From contig JASFUX010000015.1 of the NCBI GenBank assembly GCA_050050115.1, positions 1 through 27,013 on the forward strand: 27,013 bases of DNA, in the 5' to 3' direction. Position numbers and translations under genes: made by a program. Position 1 is the stretch's first letter, and each line of letters starts with the position of its first letter. Under the pieces are notes generated by a model that searched no databases, was not told the DNA's origin, and worked only from the letters and a program-made list of their open reading frames with translations. The stretch is from JASFUX01 sp050050115 (GTDB taxonomy: Bacteria > Pseudomonadota > Alphaproteobacteria > Caulobacterales > Maricaulaceae). Below are positions 1-7,451 of the stretch, piece after piece.

Positions 1-1012
1 AGATCGGCGCGGCCGGCATGTCGTAGTCCCAGATGCCGTGATGGACGATCTGGAAGTGCCACACCCGCTCGCCGGTCGCGCTGTCGAGGCAGACGATGCT
101 TTCAGCGAAGAGATTGTCGCCCGGACGATTGCCCGCGTAGAACTCGGCGCCCGCCGAACCGTCGTCGTTGGCGGTCTCGGTGCCGATGTAGACGTAGCCG
201 GTCTCGGGATCGGCGGTCATCATCGTCCATGCTCCGGCGGCGGACGAAATGCGCCAGGACTCGTTCTCCCAGGTGTCGACGCCGAACTCGCCTTCCTGCG
301 GGATGGTGTGGAACGTCCAGAGCTGCTCGCCGGTGTGGACGTCGAAACCGCGGATGAAACCCGGCGCGGCGACGTCGCGGTCGCGCACCTGGCCCGGGAT
401 GACCGAAGAGACGATGACGTCGCCGACCACGACGGCCGGACTGACCACGCGAACGCCGAGCGGCTCGCCGCCGTCGGACGCGGGAAGCGACAGGTCGACG
501 ATCCCGCCCTCGCCGAAATCCGGATCCGCTTCGCCTGTCGCCGCATCGATCGAGATCAGCCGGCCGTCTTCGGTGCTGTGGATCAGACGCACGCTCTCGC
601 CGTCGATCCACATCGTCAGCGCCCGGCTGCTCAGCGATGCGCCGCGACCGCCCCCACCCTCTTTCTCAGGCGGCGCGTAGTTCCAGATCGTCTCGCCTGT
701 TCCCGCATCGATCGCCGAAGCGCCGAAGGCGCCGGACGGCACGTAGAGCACGCCGTCGTGCATCAGCGGCGTCGACTTGAAGTTGCTCGCCGGCCGGTCG
801 CCGGGCGGCGGGACCGCCCAGCGCCAGGCGATCTCCAGCTGGTCGACGTTATCCAGCGTGATCTGATCGAGCGCGGAATAGCGCGTGTGCCCGGCGTCCC
901 CGCCCCAGGTCAGCCACTCGCCGTTGGGCGCGCCTTCCTGCGCCGAGGCGCCGACGCAGGCGAACGCCGCCAGGGCGGATTGAACGAACAGATTTGCCTT
1001 GTGTTTGCGCAT
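1..1012 (-). CDS. PQQ-dependent dehydrogenase (quinoprotein), C-terminus beyond the window
   Basis: The visible 337 residues are the N-terminal part of a quinoprotein alcohol/glucose-dehydrogenase-type beta-propeller. Such enzymes oxidise an alcohol or sugar in the periplasm and pass electrons to a cytochrome c or to quinone. The ATG start gives an export signal (basic MRKHK, a hydrophobic stretch, then a likely cleavage after ASA near residue 24). Next come the family-typical WLTWGGDAGHTRYSALDQI near the mature N-terminus, several propeller repeats of the form 'D..TGE..W', and QIVHHGIWDYDMP close to the left edge, which matches the HHxxWDYD motif of this family. The reading frame is open to base 1 with no stop, so the gene is partial because of the window and not because it is broken. 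A cytochrome c gene lies 117 bp upstream on the same strand and is the obvious electron partner. The substrate cannot be read from this part; membrane-bound glucose dehydrogenase or alcohol dehydrogenase are both possible. Confidence 0.93.
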   Translation of the reverse strand, partial: MRKHKANLFVQSALAAFACVGASAQEGAPNGEWLTWGGDAGHTRYSALDQITLDNVDQLEIAWRWAVPPPGDRPASNFKSTPLMHDGVLYVPSGAFGASAIDAGTGETIWNYAPPEKEGGGGRGASLSSRALTMWIDGESVRLIHSTEDGRLISIDAATGEADPDFGEGGIVDLSLPASDGGEPLGVRVVSPAVVVGDVIVSSVIPGQVRDRDVAAPGFIRGFDVHTGEQLWTFHTIPQEGEFGVDTWENESWRISSAAGAWTMMTADPETGYVYIGTETANDDGSAGAEFYAGNRPGDNLFAESIVCLDSATGERVWHFQIVHHGIWDYDMPAAPI

Positions 1013-1129
1013 GACGCCGCGCGCCTCCCCTCACTGACCGTTGCGGTCTTGCATACGCGCCAGTCTAGCGGCGCTTCGCCGAGGGTGAAGTGTCGATTCC
1101 GTTAGGGAACAGGCGACGCGCAGAGCCGC

Positions 1130-1615
1130 CTAACGCGGATAATTGTACCGCGTGTATTCGGTCTCGGGCGGCTCCATCAGCTCGTAGGTCCCTTGCACGT
1201 AGGCGACGAGGTCGATCAGCTCGCGCACGGTGAGCAGATCGTTGTAGTTGCGCATCGGCGACTGGCGCGACTCGCCGGGCATCGGCTCCCAACGATCCGA
1301 AATCCGGTGGCTGGGATTGATGATCGAGGTGACCAGCTCGCCGTAGGTCTGAATCCGCGAGGTCTCGCCGCCGAGGACGACCGTCATGTAGTAGGGCTCT
1401 TCGCCGAATTCCGCCCGTATCTCGGGATCGTTCGAGACCTCGTGGCAATCGTGGCAGAAGTAGTTGGCGAACACCGTGCGGCCGAGTTCCGGATCACCGT
1501 CCGGCAGCTTGAAGCCGAACCCGGACGTCGGCCCGACGTCGGTGCAGGCGATCACCGCGGGCGCAAACGCTGCAGCCAGGAGCGGAGCGAATAGCTTCAG
1601 CTTGGGCAAGGTCAT
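1130..1615 (-). CDS. Class I-like cytochrome c, predicted lipoprotein
   Basis: A 161-residue mono-haem cytochrome c. The haem attachment site CHDCH is at residues 54-58, and the distal Met ligand is probably M112 or M121 in the MPGESRQSPMRNY stretch. The C-terminal helix LLTVRELIDLVAYVQGTYE is typical of small c-type cytochromes. I chose the ATG at 1615 because a GGAGG Shine-Dalgarno sits about 6 nt upstream, and because it gives a clean signal sequence ending in the lipobox VIAC (Cys24). An in-frame ATG 48 bp further upstream would only add a non-signal extension. The protein should therefore be exported, lipidated and anchored facing the periplasm. Its gene precedes the PQQ-dependent dehydrogenase on the same strand, so the two probably form one transcription unit in which this protein takes electrons from the dehydrogenase. 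That partnership is inferred from context only. Confidence 0.9.
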   Translation of the reverse strand: MTLPKLKLFAPLLAAAFAPAVIACTDVGPTSGFGFKLPDGDPELGRTVFANYFCHDCHEVSNDPEIRAEFGEEPYYMTVVLGGETSRIQTYGELVTSIINPSHRISDRWEPMPGESRQSPMRNYNDLLTVRELIDLVAYVQGTYELMEPPETEYTRYNYPR

Positions 1616-1681
1616 CGGGGCCTCCGTCTTTGCAAAGCCTACGTCTTCCGCGGGTCGGAGCAACTGCGTACTTGTACGGGA

Positions 1682-2812
1682 CTAGCCGCGCCGACCCGCG
1701 AGACACGCATCCCACTCCGCGCGCACGTCCCGATCAACCTCTTTGTCCGCCCGCGCGGCGCGCTCGGCGAACGCGTCCTCGCCCTCCAGCCGCCACAGCG
1801 CCCAGACCGCCGCTCCGCGCACGAGCGAACATTCGTCGTCGAGCAGCCGCTCAATGCGCGCGACCAGCGACGCGTCGCCGGAGTTGCCCGCGGCGATCAG
1901 CACGTTGCGAATGAAGCGGTCGCGACCGGTGCGTTTGATCGGCGAGCCGGCGAACACCTCGCGAAAGTCCGCGTCGTCAAGCGTGAGCAGATCGCCGAGC
2001 GCCGGACCCACATTCTCCGGCCTCGGATGAAGCGCGATCTCGCGCGCGGCCGCTGCGAACTTGTTCCACGGGCAGACCGCCAGGCAGTCGTCGCAGCCGT
2101 AGATGCGGTTGCCCATCGCCGCGCGCAGCTCCCGCGGGATCGGGCCTTCATGCTCGATCGTCAGGTAGGAGATGCAACGCCGCGCGTCGAGCTGATAGGC
2201 GGCCGGAAACGCGTCTGTCGGACAGATGTCGAGGCAGGCGCGGCAGGAGCCGCAATGGTCGGTCTCGGCGGCGTCGGGCGTGAGCTCCGCGGCAGTCAGC
2301 ACCACGCCGAGAAACAGCCAGGAACCCAACTCGCGCGACACGAGGTTCGTATGCTTGCCCTGCCAGCCGACCCCGGCGAGCGCGGCGAGCGGCTTTTCCA
2401 TCAGCGGCGCGGTGTCGACGAAGACCTTCACCTCGGCGCCGGTCTCCTCGGCGACCAGCCCGGCGAGCTGCTTGAGCTTGCCCTTGATCAGCTCGTGATA
2501 GTCCTTGCCGCGCGCATAGACCGAGATCACGCCCTCGCGTTTGCGCTCAAGCTCGGGCAGCGGATCCTGCGCCGGCCCGTAGTTGAGGCCGACGACCACG
2601 GCGGACTTCGCCGCGGCCCACATCGCTGTCGGATGGCTGCGGCGGGCTTGAGTGGTTTCGATCCAACCCATGTCGCCATGCCGGCCCAGCGCAACGAACT
2701 GCTCAAGCCCCTCGGCCGCGGCCCACGCCGCATCCGCCCGCGCGATCCCGACCGCGTCGAACCCGAGATCGCGGGCGCGGGACTTGATCGCGTCTTCAAG
2801 AGCGTGCGGCAT
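1682..2812 (-). CDS. queG: Epoxyqueuosine reductase QueG
   Basis: QueG carries out the last step of queuosine synthesis, the cobalamin-dependent reduction of epoxyqueuosine to queuosine in tRNA. The 376-residue product has the usual length and layout. The N-terminal cobalamin-binding reductase domain includes VDTAPLMEK with Asp133 in the place of the catalytic acid, and GWQGKHTNL at about 149-156. Two 4Fe-4S motifs follow: CGSCRACLDICP (Cys187, 190, 193, 197), and GCDDCLAVCPWNKF (Cys240, 243, 247) with Cys213 as the likely fourth ligand. A HEAT-like C-terminal segment lies near 310-345 (RIERLLDDECSLVRGAAVWALWRL). The ATG at 2812 is chosen because the conserved domain begins immediately after it, although no strong ribosome site precedes it. 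The long in-frame extension upstream is arginine-rich and looks non-coding. In many alphaproteobacteria queG lies close to fzlA and uppP, as here. Confidence 0.96.
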   Translation of the reverse strand: MPHALEDAIKSRARDLGFDAVGIARADAAWAAAEGLEQFVALGRHGDMGWIETTQARRSHPTAMWAAAKSAVVVGLNYGPAQDPLPELERKREGVISVYARGKDYHELIKGKLKQLAGLVAEETGAEVKVFVDTAPLMEKPLAALAGVGWQGKHTNLVSRELGSWLFLGVVLTAAELTPDAAETDHCGSCRACLDICPTDAFPAAYQLDARRCISYLTIEHEGPIPRELRAAMGNRIYGCDDCLAVCPWNKFAAAAREIALHPRPENVGPALGDLLTLDDADFREVFAGSPIKRTGRDRFIRNVLIAAGNSGDASLVARIERLLDDECSLVRGAAVWALWRLEGEDAFAERAARADKEVDRDVRAEWDACLAGRRG

Positions 2813-2895
2813 GAAAGGATTGAGGCAGAGGCGCGGACAAAGAACAATGGGGCCGTTCTGTTGGGGCGATCGGCTGGACACTTGGAGACAAGCGC

Positions 2896-3705
2896 GTGGC
2901 TCATCCCGAACGCGACACGCGCCTCGCCGCGCTGGAGTCCAACTTCTTCTCCCAGTGGTCGCAGTTCGGCCGACCCGAGGGCTTTGCGCTGATCGAGCGC
3001 GACGGCCTTCTCGCTTTCGAAACGCCGATCGCCGCACTGCCCTACAACGGCGTCTTTCGAACCCATCTCGGCGCCGACGCAGACGCCGTGATCGAGGCGA
3101 CCGCCGCACACTTCGACGAACGCGGCGCGCCGTTCTTCTGGGCCGTCCATCCAAGCGCGACGCCGGATGATCTCGGTGCGCGACTTGAGCGCCACGGATT
3201 CAATCTCGCCGAGACCGCGACCGGCATGGTCGCGCGCGCCGAAAACCTTGCGCCCATAGACGCGCCGCCCGCAGGCGTGCTCATCCGGCCCGTGGAGCCC
3301 GAAGACCAGGATCTCGTGCTCGAGTTCGTCGCGACGCGCTGGAGCGCGCCGCCCGACGCCATGCAACACCTCAGGGCGCTGTTTCAGGCAACGCGGATCG
3401 GTCAGCCGGATGGCACGATGCGCGGCTGGATCGCCAGCCTCGACGGCGCGCCTGTCGCCAAGGCCTTCACTCACGCCAGTCCCGGAGTCGTCGGCCTTTG
3501 CGGCGTGGCGACCAAGCCCGAGGCGCGCGGCAAGGGCGTCGCCCGCGCCTTGTGCGACGTTGCCCTACGTGAGTCGCCGCGGCCGGATACGGAGCATTTC
3601 GTGCTCCATTCCTCGCCGATGGCCGAAAGTCTCTACGCCAAGATGGGGTTCGACGCGGTCGCGCCGTTTCAGGTGTACGTCCGGGGGGCGGAGTTCCACA
3701 TCTAG
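2896..3705 (+). CDS. GNAT-family N-acetyltransferase, two-part
   Basis: A 269-residue protein whose second half (about 125-269) is a GNAT acetyltransferase domain. It starts with GVLIRPVEPED, carries the acetyl-CoA pyrophosphate loop VATKPEARGKGVARAL (the RGKGVA part at 211-216), and ends with the typical YAKMGFDAVAPFQVYVR strand. The first 120 residues are not a clear catalytic domain; they resemble the degenerate N-terminal halves seen in two-domain GNAT proteins. The start is GTG at 2896, set by a GGAG Shine-Dalgarno 8 nt upstream. The gene is divergent from queG, with 83 bp between the starts, and ends 7 bp from the convergent fzlA stop. The substrate is unknown. The protein probably sits in the cytoplasm, as it has no signal peptide or membrane segment. 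Confidence 0.85.
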   Translation: MAHPERDTRLAALESNFFSQWSQFGRPEGFALIERDGLLAFETPIAALPYNGVFRTHLGADADAVIEATAAHFDERGAPFFWAVHPSATPDDLGARLERHGFNLAETATGMVARAENLAPIDAPPAGVLIRPVEPEDQDLVLEFVATRWSAPPDAMQHLRALFQATRIGQPDGTMRGWIASLDGAPVAKAFTHASPGVVGLCGVATKPEARGKGVARALCDVALRESPRPDTEHFVLHSSPMAESLYAKMGFDAVAPFQVYVRGAEFHI

Positions 3706-3712
3706 GCGGGCC

Positions 3713-4387
3713 TCAGGCCGCCTGTTGCGTATAGCTTTTGGACGGCGGCAGGCCCTGCACGCGGTCTTCGCACAGCGCCTTGTAGCTCGCCCGGGCGCGC
3801 ACCTTGCGCCACCACGCCTTGGCCATCGGAAAGGCGTCCCAGTCCGCCTCTCCGAGATAATCGATGCACGACAGGTGCGCCGCGCCGGCGACGTCGGCGA
3901 TGGTGAAGCGGTCGCCGGCGAGATAGCCCCGCGCCTCGGCGAGCTGAGCGACATAGTGCAGATGCAGCTTCATCGCCTCATGCCCGGCGCGGATGGCGCG
4001 CGCGTTCGGCGCGCCCTGGCCGGTGAGCTTCTTGTCCACCTTCTCGACCATCAGCTTGGCGTTGACCTCGGCGTCGAACTTTCGATCGAACCAGTCGGCC
4101 AAACGCCGCGCCTCGGCGCGCTCGACCGGACCCGTGGGCAGGAGCGGCGGTTCGGGCTTGGTCTCCTCGAGATACTCGAGGATCGCCCGCGCGCCGACGA
4201 TCACCACGCGCGGCGCGCCGGACTCGACGAGAACCGGCGTTTCGCCCGCCGGGTTCAGGGCGAGGAAATCCTGCCGCCCGTCCCAGACCCGCTCCTCTTT
4301 CAGCCGCACGCGCAGGCCCTTCTCCGCAAAGGCGATGCGGACCTGGCGCGAAAACGGATCGAGGACCCAGTGATGCAGCGTGCGCAT
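3713..4387 (-). CDS. fzlA: GST-like cell-division protein FzlA
   Basis: A 224-residue protein with a glutathione-S-transferase fold. The thioredoxin-like N-terminal half contains FSRQVRIAFAEKGL and FLALNPAGETPVLVE. The helical C-terminal half contains ADWFDRKFDAEV, YLAGDRFTIADVAGAAHLSC and the ending RVQGLPPSKSY. This C-terminal pattern (WFDRKF, AGDRxTxADxAAAAHLSCxDYLGD, RxPGxPP) is the one I know from FzlA, the Caulobacter FtsZ-binding protein that curves FtsZ filaments and supports constriction, rather than from detoxifying GSTs. The alphaproteobacterial habit of placing fzlA near queG and uppP also fits. I see no good Shine-Dalgarno upstream of the ATG. The gene is divergent from an acetyltransferase gene with 45 bp between starts. 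If the FzlA assignment is wrong, it is still a GST-superfamily protein. Confidence 0.85.
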   Translation of the reverse strand: MRTLHHWVLDPFSRQVRIAFAEKGLRVRLKEERVWDGRQDFLALNPAGETPVLVESGAPRVVIVGARAILEYLEETKPEPPLLPTGPVERAEARRLADWFDRKFDAEVNAKLMVEKVDKKLTGQGAPNARAIRAGHEAMKLHLHYVAQLAEARGYLAGDRFTIADVAGAAHLSCIDYLGEADWDAFPMAKAWWRKVRARASYKALCEDRVQGLPPSKSYTQQAA

Positions 4388-4432
4388 GGCGGCAGGATAC
4401 GCGCGCGAGTGATTCGGGGGTAGGCTTCCGTC

Positions 4433-4942
4433 ATGGCCGGCAAGCTGATCCTCCGTCCCGCGACGCTTGACGACATCCCGCTGCTAGAGGCTTGGGACGA
4501 GAAGCCCCACGTGATCGCCGCGTCCGGCAGGGACGACGGCCTGGACTGGGCGGACGAGCTGGCAGCCCAATCCGAGGTCAATCAGTACGTGATCGCCGAA
4601 GAAGACGGTCGACCGGTCGGCGTCATGCAGATCATCGACCCGCACTTGGAGCCGACGCACTACTGGGGCGAGATCGAGCCCGACCTGCGCGCGCTCGACA
4701 TCTGGATCGGCGAGGAGACCGATCTCGGCCGCGGACTCGGAACAGAGATGATGCGGCTCGCGCTCGACCATTGCTTCTCCGAGCCGCGGGTCAAGGCGGC
4801 GCTGGTTGATCCGCTCGTGACCAACACCGACGCGCACCGCTTTTACGAAAAGGCGGGCTTCAAACGCGTCGAGCGGCGCATGTTCGGAGAGGACGATTGC
4901 TACGTTTACAGATTAGAGTGCGCCGATTGGGAGAAGCGGTAG
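4433..4942 (+). CDS. GNAT-family acetyltransferase of the AAC(6')-like type
   Basis: A single-domain GNAT protein of 169 residues. It opens with LILRPATLDDIPLLEAWDEKPHV, has the acetyl-CoA loop TDLGRGLGTEMMRLAL (about 96-111), and then LVDPLVTNTDAHRFYEKAGFKRVERR, which is the standard GNAT motif B region. The subfamily pattern (YVIAEEDGRPVGVMQIIDPHLEPTHYWG, then ALDIWIGEE) is that of the aminoglycoside-6'-acetyltransferase-like group. Most chromosomal members of that group have no shown role in drug resistance, so I do not claim resistance. The gene is divergent from fzlA and ends 6 bp before the stop of the convergent CDF transporter gene. This is the second GNAT gene flanking fzlA; the two are not close paralogues. 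Confidence 0.88.
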   Translation: MAGKLILRPATLDDIPLLEAWDEKPHVIAASGRDDGLDWADELAAQSEVNQYVIAEEDGRPVGVMQIIDPHLEPTHYWGEIEPDLRALDIWIGEETDLGRGLGTEMMRLALDHCFSEPRVKAALVDPLVTNTDAHRFYEKAGFKRVERRMFGEDDCYVYRLECADWEKR

Positions 4943-4948
4943 GCCGCC

Positions 4949-5914
4949 CTACTCCGCCGCGTCCGCGCTCTCGCGCCGGAAATGGTCCGCGCCGTGGGAC
5001 TCGGCGCGGCCGGCGGGGTCGGGGTGAATGAGGATGTCCGCTCCCGGATAAACGGCGAGAATCCGTTTCTCCGCCTCGACCATGACCTTGTGCGCCGCCT
5101 CCAAGGTCAGCGCCGGGTCGAGGTCGGCGTGGAACTGCACGTGCACCAAGGGGCCCGAAGCGCGCGTGCGCAGGTCGTGCACCTGCAGGACCGCCGGATC
5201 GTCGAGCGCCAACGCGCGGATGCGGTCACGGTCCTCGTCGGGCAGCTCGCGGTCCATCATCTGGTTATAGGCGCCCACGGCGATCTGCCAGGCGCCCCAG
5301 AGCAGCCATGCCGCAATGCCGGCCGCGACCAACGGATCGGCCCAACCCGCGCCGAACATCGCCAGGATGACGCCGAGGATCACCGCAAAATTCGCCGCTA
5401 GGTCCGAGCTGTAGTGCAGCCGGTCGCCGGTGACTGCCAGCGAGCCGGTCTTCCTCACGGCATGAGACTGTGCCCAGACTAGGCCGATCGTCGCCGCGAT
5501 CGAAACGACCATCACCGCAATCGCCCAGCCGCCATGGGCGATCGCCGAGGGATTGAGGAAACGGTTCACCGCCTCGCGCGCCAGCAGCGCCGCGGACAGC
5601 GTGATCACGCCGGCCTGAACGAGCGCGGCGAAGGTCTCTGCCTTGCCGTGGCCGAAGCGGTGCTCGTTGTCGGCCGGCTGGGCGGCGTAGCGGACGGCGA
5701 AGAAGGTGACGACCGAGGCGAAGACGTCGAGCGCGCTGTCGGCGAGCGAGGCCAGCACCGCCACAGAACCCGAGGCCAGCACGGCGCCCGGCTTCATCGC
5801 TGCGAGCGCGCACGCGGTCGCCACCGACAACGCCGTAACGCGGCCGACGATCGCCTTCGCGGCGACCGGCGCGAGCCGTCCGGGCCCGCCGCCTATCGGG
5901 GAGTCGTGCGGCAT
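4949..5914 (-). CDS. Cation diffusion facilitator (CDF) metal exporter
   Basis: A 321-residue inner-membrane transporter that exchanges a divalent metal (zinc, iron or similar) for protons. It has about six hydrophobic segments between residues 20 and 215 and a cytoplasmic C-terminal domain (about 220-305). The transport-site ligands match the FieF/YiiP pattern: Asp59 and Asp63 in LADSALDVF, and His167 and Asp171 in LHYSSDLAAN. The inter-helix signature EHRFGHGKAETFAAL is present at 84-98. The DxxxD/HxxxD pattern is that of the Zn/Fe-type members; specificity cannot be settled from sequence alone. The tail ends in a His/Asp/Glu-rich stretch (HPDPAGRAESHGADHFRRES) that could bind metal weakly. 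A plausible sigma70-type promoter lies just upstream (5947-5975). The gene is convergent with the preceding GNAT gene. Confidence 0.93.
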   Translation of the reverse strand: MPHDSPIGGGPGRLAPVAAKAIVGRVTALSVATACALAAMKPGAVLASGSVAVLASLADSALDVFASVVTFFAVRYAAQPADNEHRFGHGKAETFAALVQAGVITLSAALLAREAVNRFLNPSAIAHGGWAIAVMVVSIAATIGLVWAQSHAVRKTGSLAVTGDRLHYSSDLAANFAVILGVILAMFGAGWADPLVAAGIAAWLLWGAWQIAVGAYNQMMDRELPDEDRDRIRALALDDPAVLQVHDLRTRASGPLVHVQFHADLDPALTLEAAHKVMVEAEKRILAVYPGADILIHPDPAGRAESHGADHFRRESADAAE

Positions 5915-5946
5915 GCGCGATCTCGAACCACATTTAGACGCCTTGC

Positions 5947-5975
5947 TCTATCAGACTCGTCTCGCTCCACGTCAA
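5947..5975 (-). promoter_or_regulatory. Candidate sigma70-type promoter of the CDF gene
   Basis: Read on the minus strand, TTGACG (5975-5970) is followed after 17 bp by GATAGA (5952-5947). The expected transcription start falls near 5940, leaving a leader of about 25 nt before the ATG at 5914. The region is locally AT-rich compared with the flanking genes. The -10 is only a partial match, so this is a prediction. Confidence 0.45.
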
Positions 5976-6076
5976 ATCTTTGTTTTTCTGCCGATTTTAT
6001 ATCATTCGCGTTTGCAGTCCCGGGCCGGTAGGCTTTCGCCATCAATCGTCCGAGCGGCGTCCTCGAGGGATTTCGA

Positions 6077-6454
6077 ATGGAGAAGGTCACCGGCATCGGC
6101 GGCGTATTCTTCCGGGCGCAGGACCCGGATGCGCTGGCGCAGTGGTATCTAGACAACCTCGGCGTGGATCGCGTGCCGAGCGACTACGACACGCCGGCTT
6201 GGCGTCAGGCGGCGGGCGAAACCGTTTTTGCGCCGTTCAGCGCGGACACCGAATACTTCGGCCGGTCCGAGCAACAGTGGATGGTGAATTTTCGCGTGGC
6301 CGACCTCGACGCCATGATCGCGCAGCTGCGCGCCAATGGAAACGAAGTCACGGTCGACAGCGAGGTCTACCCGAACGGCCGTTTCGCGCGCACGCACGAC
6401 CCCGAGGGCAATCCGATCGAGCTCTGGGAGCCGGCGCCGAGCTGCTGCGATTGA
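6077..6454 (+). CDS. VOC-superfamily (glyoxalase/bleomycin-resistance-like) protein
   Basis: A 125-residue single VOC domain: the beta-alpha-beta opening VTGIGGVFFRAQDPDALAQWYLDNLG, and the closing RFARTHDPEGNPIELWEPAP, in which DPEGNPIELWEP is the most recognisable signature of the superfamily. E419-type metal ligation cannot be fully reconstructed: the usual first-strand His is replaced (GGVFFRA), while the terminal Glu in IELWE is kept. The start is set by a GAGGGA ribosome site 6 nt before the ATG. The protein is cytoplasmic and probably dimeric as in relatives. The substrate is unknown; it may be a small-molecule lyase, dioxygenase or binding protein. It is divergent from the CDF gene (162 bp between starts) and 130 bp upstream of uppP. 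Confidence 0.88.
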   Translation: MEKVTGIGGVFFRAQDPDALAQWYLDNLGVDRVPSDYDTPAWRQAAGETVFAPFSADTEYFGRSEQQWMVNFRVADLDAMIAQLRANGNEVTVDSEVYPNGRFARTHDPEGNPIELWEPAPSCCD

Positions 6455-6584
6455 GGCTCGACGCCGCACGCGCTGAAGGCGGTCTGGTCTCAAGATGGCG
6501 CCCAACCTGCACCCGGCTGATGGCTCGAACGCCGATTCATCATAAAGAACGCACCGCTCCCGCGCTCGCCGACGGACCTGCCCC

Positions 6585-7451
6585 ATGACCCTCTTCCAGC
6601 TCATCGTCCTCGCGATCGTTCAGGGCGTGACCGAGTGGCTGCCGATCTCCTCGTCGGGCCACCTGATCCTCGTGCCCGAGCTGTTCAATTGGCCGGACCA
6701 GGGCCCGCTCGTCGACGCGATGGCGCATCTTGGCACGCTCGCCGCCCTGCTCGTCTACTTCAACAAAGACGCCGTCAGCCTGGTGCGCGGCGCGTTCGAC
6801 GTGGTGCTGGGCAAAGAGGTCGAGGGCGAGCGAGTGCGGATAACGCAAGACTCCAAGCTCCTCCTGCTCATCGCGTTGGCGACGCCGCCGGGACTATTCA
6901 TGGGCCTGCTCTATGCGTTCACGGACTTCAGCGACCTCGTGCGCGATCCGCGGATCATCGTCTTCTCGCTCTCGGGCTTCGGCTTAGCTTTGTGGGCCGC
7001 CGACACCGTGGGCAAGCGGGTGAAGGATTTCTCGCAGATCAGCTGGCGGGACGCCGCGCTCATCGGCCTTGCGCAAGCGCTGGCGTTCATTCCAGGCACG
7101 TCGCGGTCGGGGATCACGATGACCATGGCGCGGCTGTTGGGCTTTGAGCGGCGCGACGCGGCGCGGTTCGGCATGCTCGCCGGCGTGCCCTTGTTCCTGA
7201 TGAGCGGCGCCTATGCGACGCTGACGGTGGCGCTCGAAGGCGCGCACGCCGTCGCACCCGACGGGACGCTGATCGAGATCACGCTGATGCAGGCGATGAC
7301 GGTGCTCGTCTTCGCCTTCTTCGCCGGCTGGGCGGCGATCTGGCTGTTGATGAACGTGGTCGTGCGGATCGGCTTTCTGCCGTTCGTGATCTACCGCCTG
7401 GGCCTAGCGGCCTTCCTGGCCTGGGTCCTGTTCGGACCGGGAGCCGGCTGA
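6585..7451 (+). CDS. uppP: Undecaprenyl-diphosphatase UppP (BacA)
   Basis: UppP removes a phosphate from undecaprenyl diphosphate at the inner membrane, recycling the lipid carrier for peptidoglycan and surface polysaccharide synthesis. The 288-residue polytopic protein has both catalytic signatures: QGVTEWLPISSSGHL at 13-27 (Glu17 and His26) and PGTSRSG at 170-176 (Arg174). The C-terminal transmembrane helices run up to the end. A weak GGA-type ribosome site lies about 8 nt before the ATG. The last 48 bp overlap the 3' end of the convergent polyprenyl-phosphate sugar-phosphate transferase gene, whose enzyme consumes the undecaprenyl phosphate that UppP produces. Confidence 0.97.
   Translation: MTLFQLIVLAIVQGVTEWLPISSSGHLILVPELFNWPDQGPLVDAMAHLGTLAALLVYFNKDAVSLVRGAFDVVLGKEVEGERVRITQDSKLLLLIALATPPGLFMGLLYAFTDFSDLVRDPRIIVFSLSGFGLALWAADTVGKRVKDFSQISWRDAALIGLAQALAFIPGTSRSGITMTMARLLGFERRDAARFGMLAGVPLFLMSGAYATLTVALEGAHAVAPDGTLIEITLMQAMTVLVFAFFAGWAAIWLLMNVVVRIGFLPFVIYRLGLAAFLAWVLFGPGAG

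Noticed and set aside
38..1105. Open frame of 355 codons on the plus strand at the left edge
   Set aside because: It is antisense to the PQQ-dehydrogenase gene, whose translation matches a family over its full visible length.
2527..3474. Minus-strand open frame across the queG/GNAT divergent region
   Set aside because: It overlaps both genes, spans the intergenic promoter region and has no homology that I recognise.
4433..4942. Aminoglycoside resistance gene
   Set aside because: The protein is AAC(6')-like only at the level of the GNAT subfamily; nothing shows drug specificity and there is no resistance-element context.
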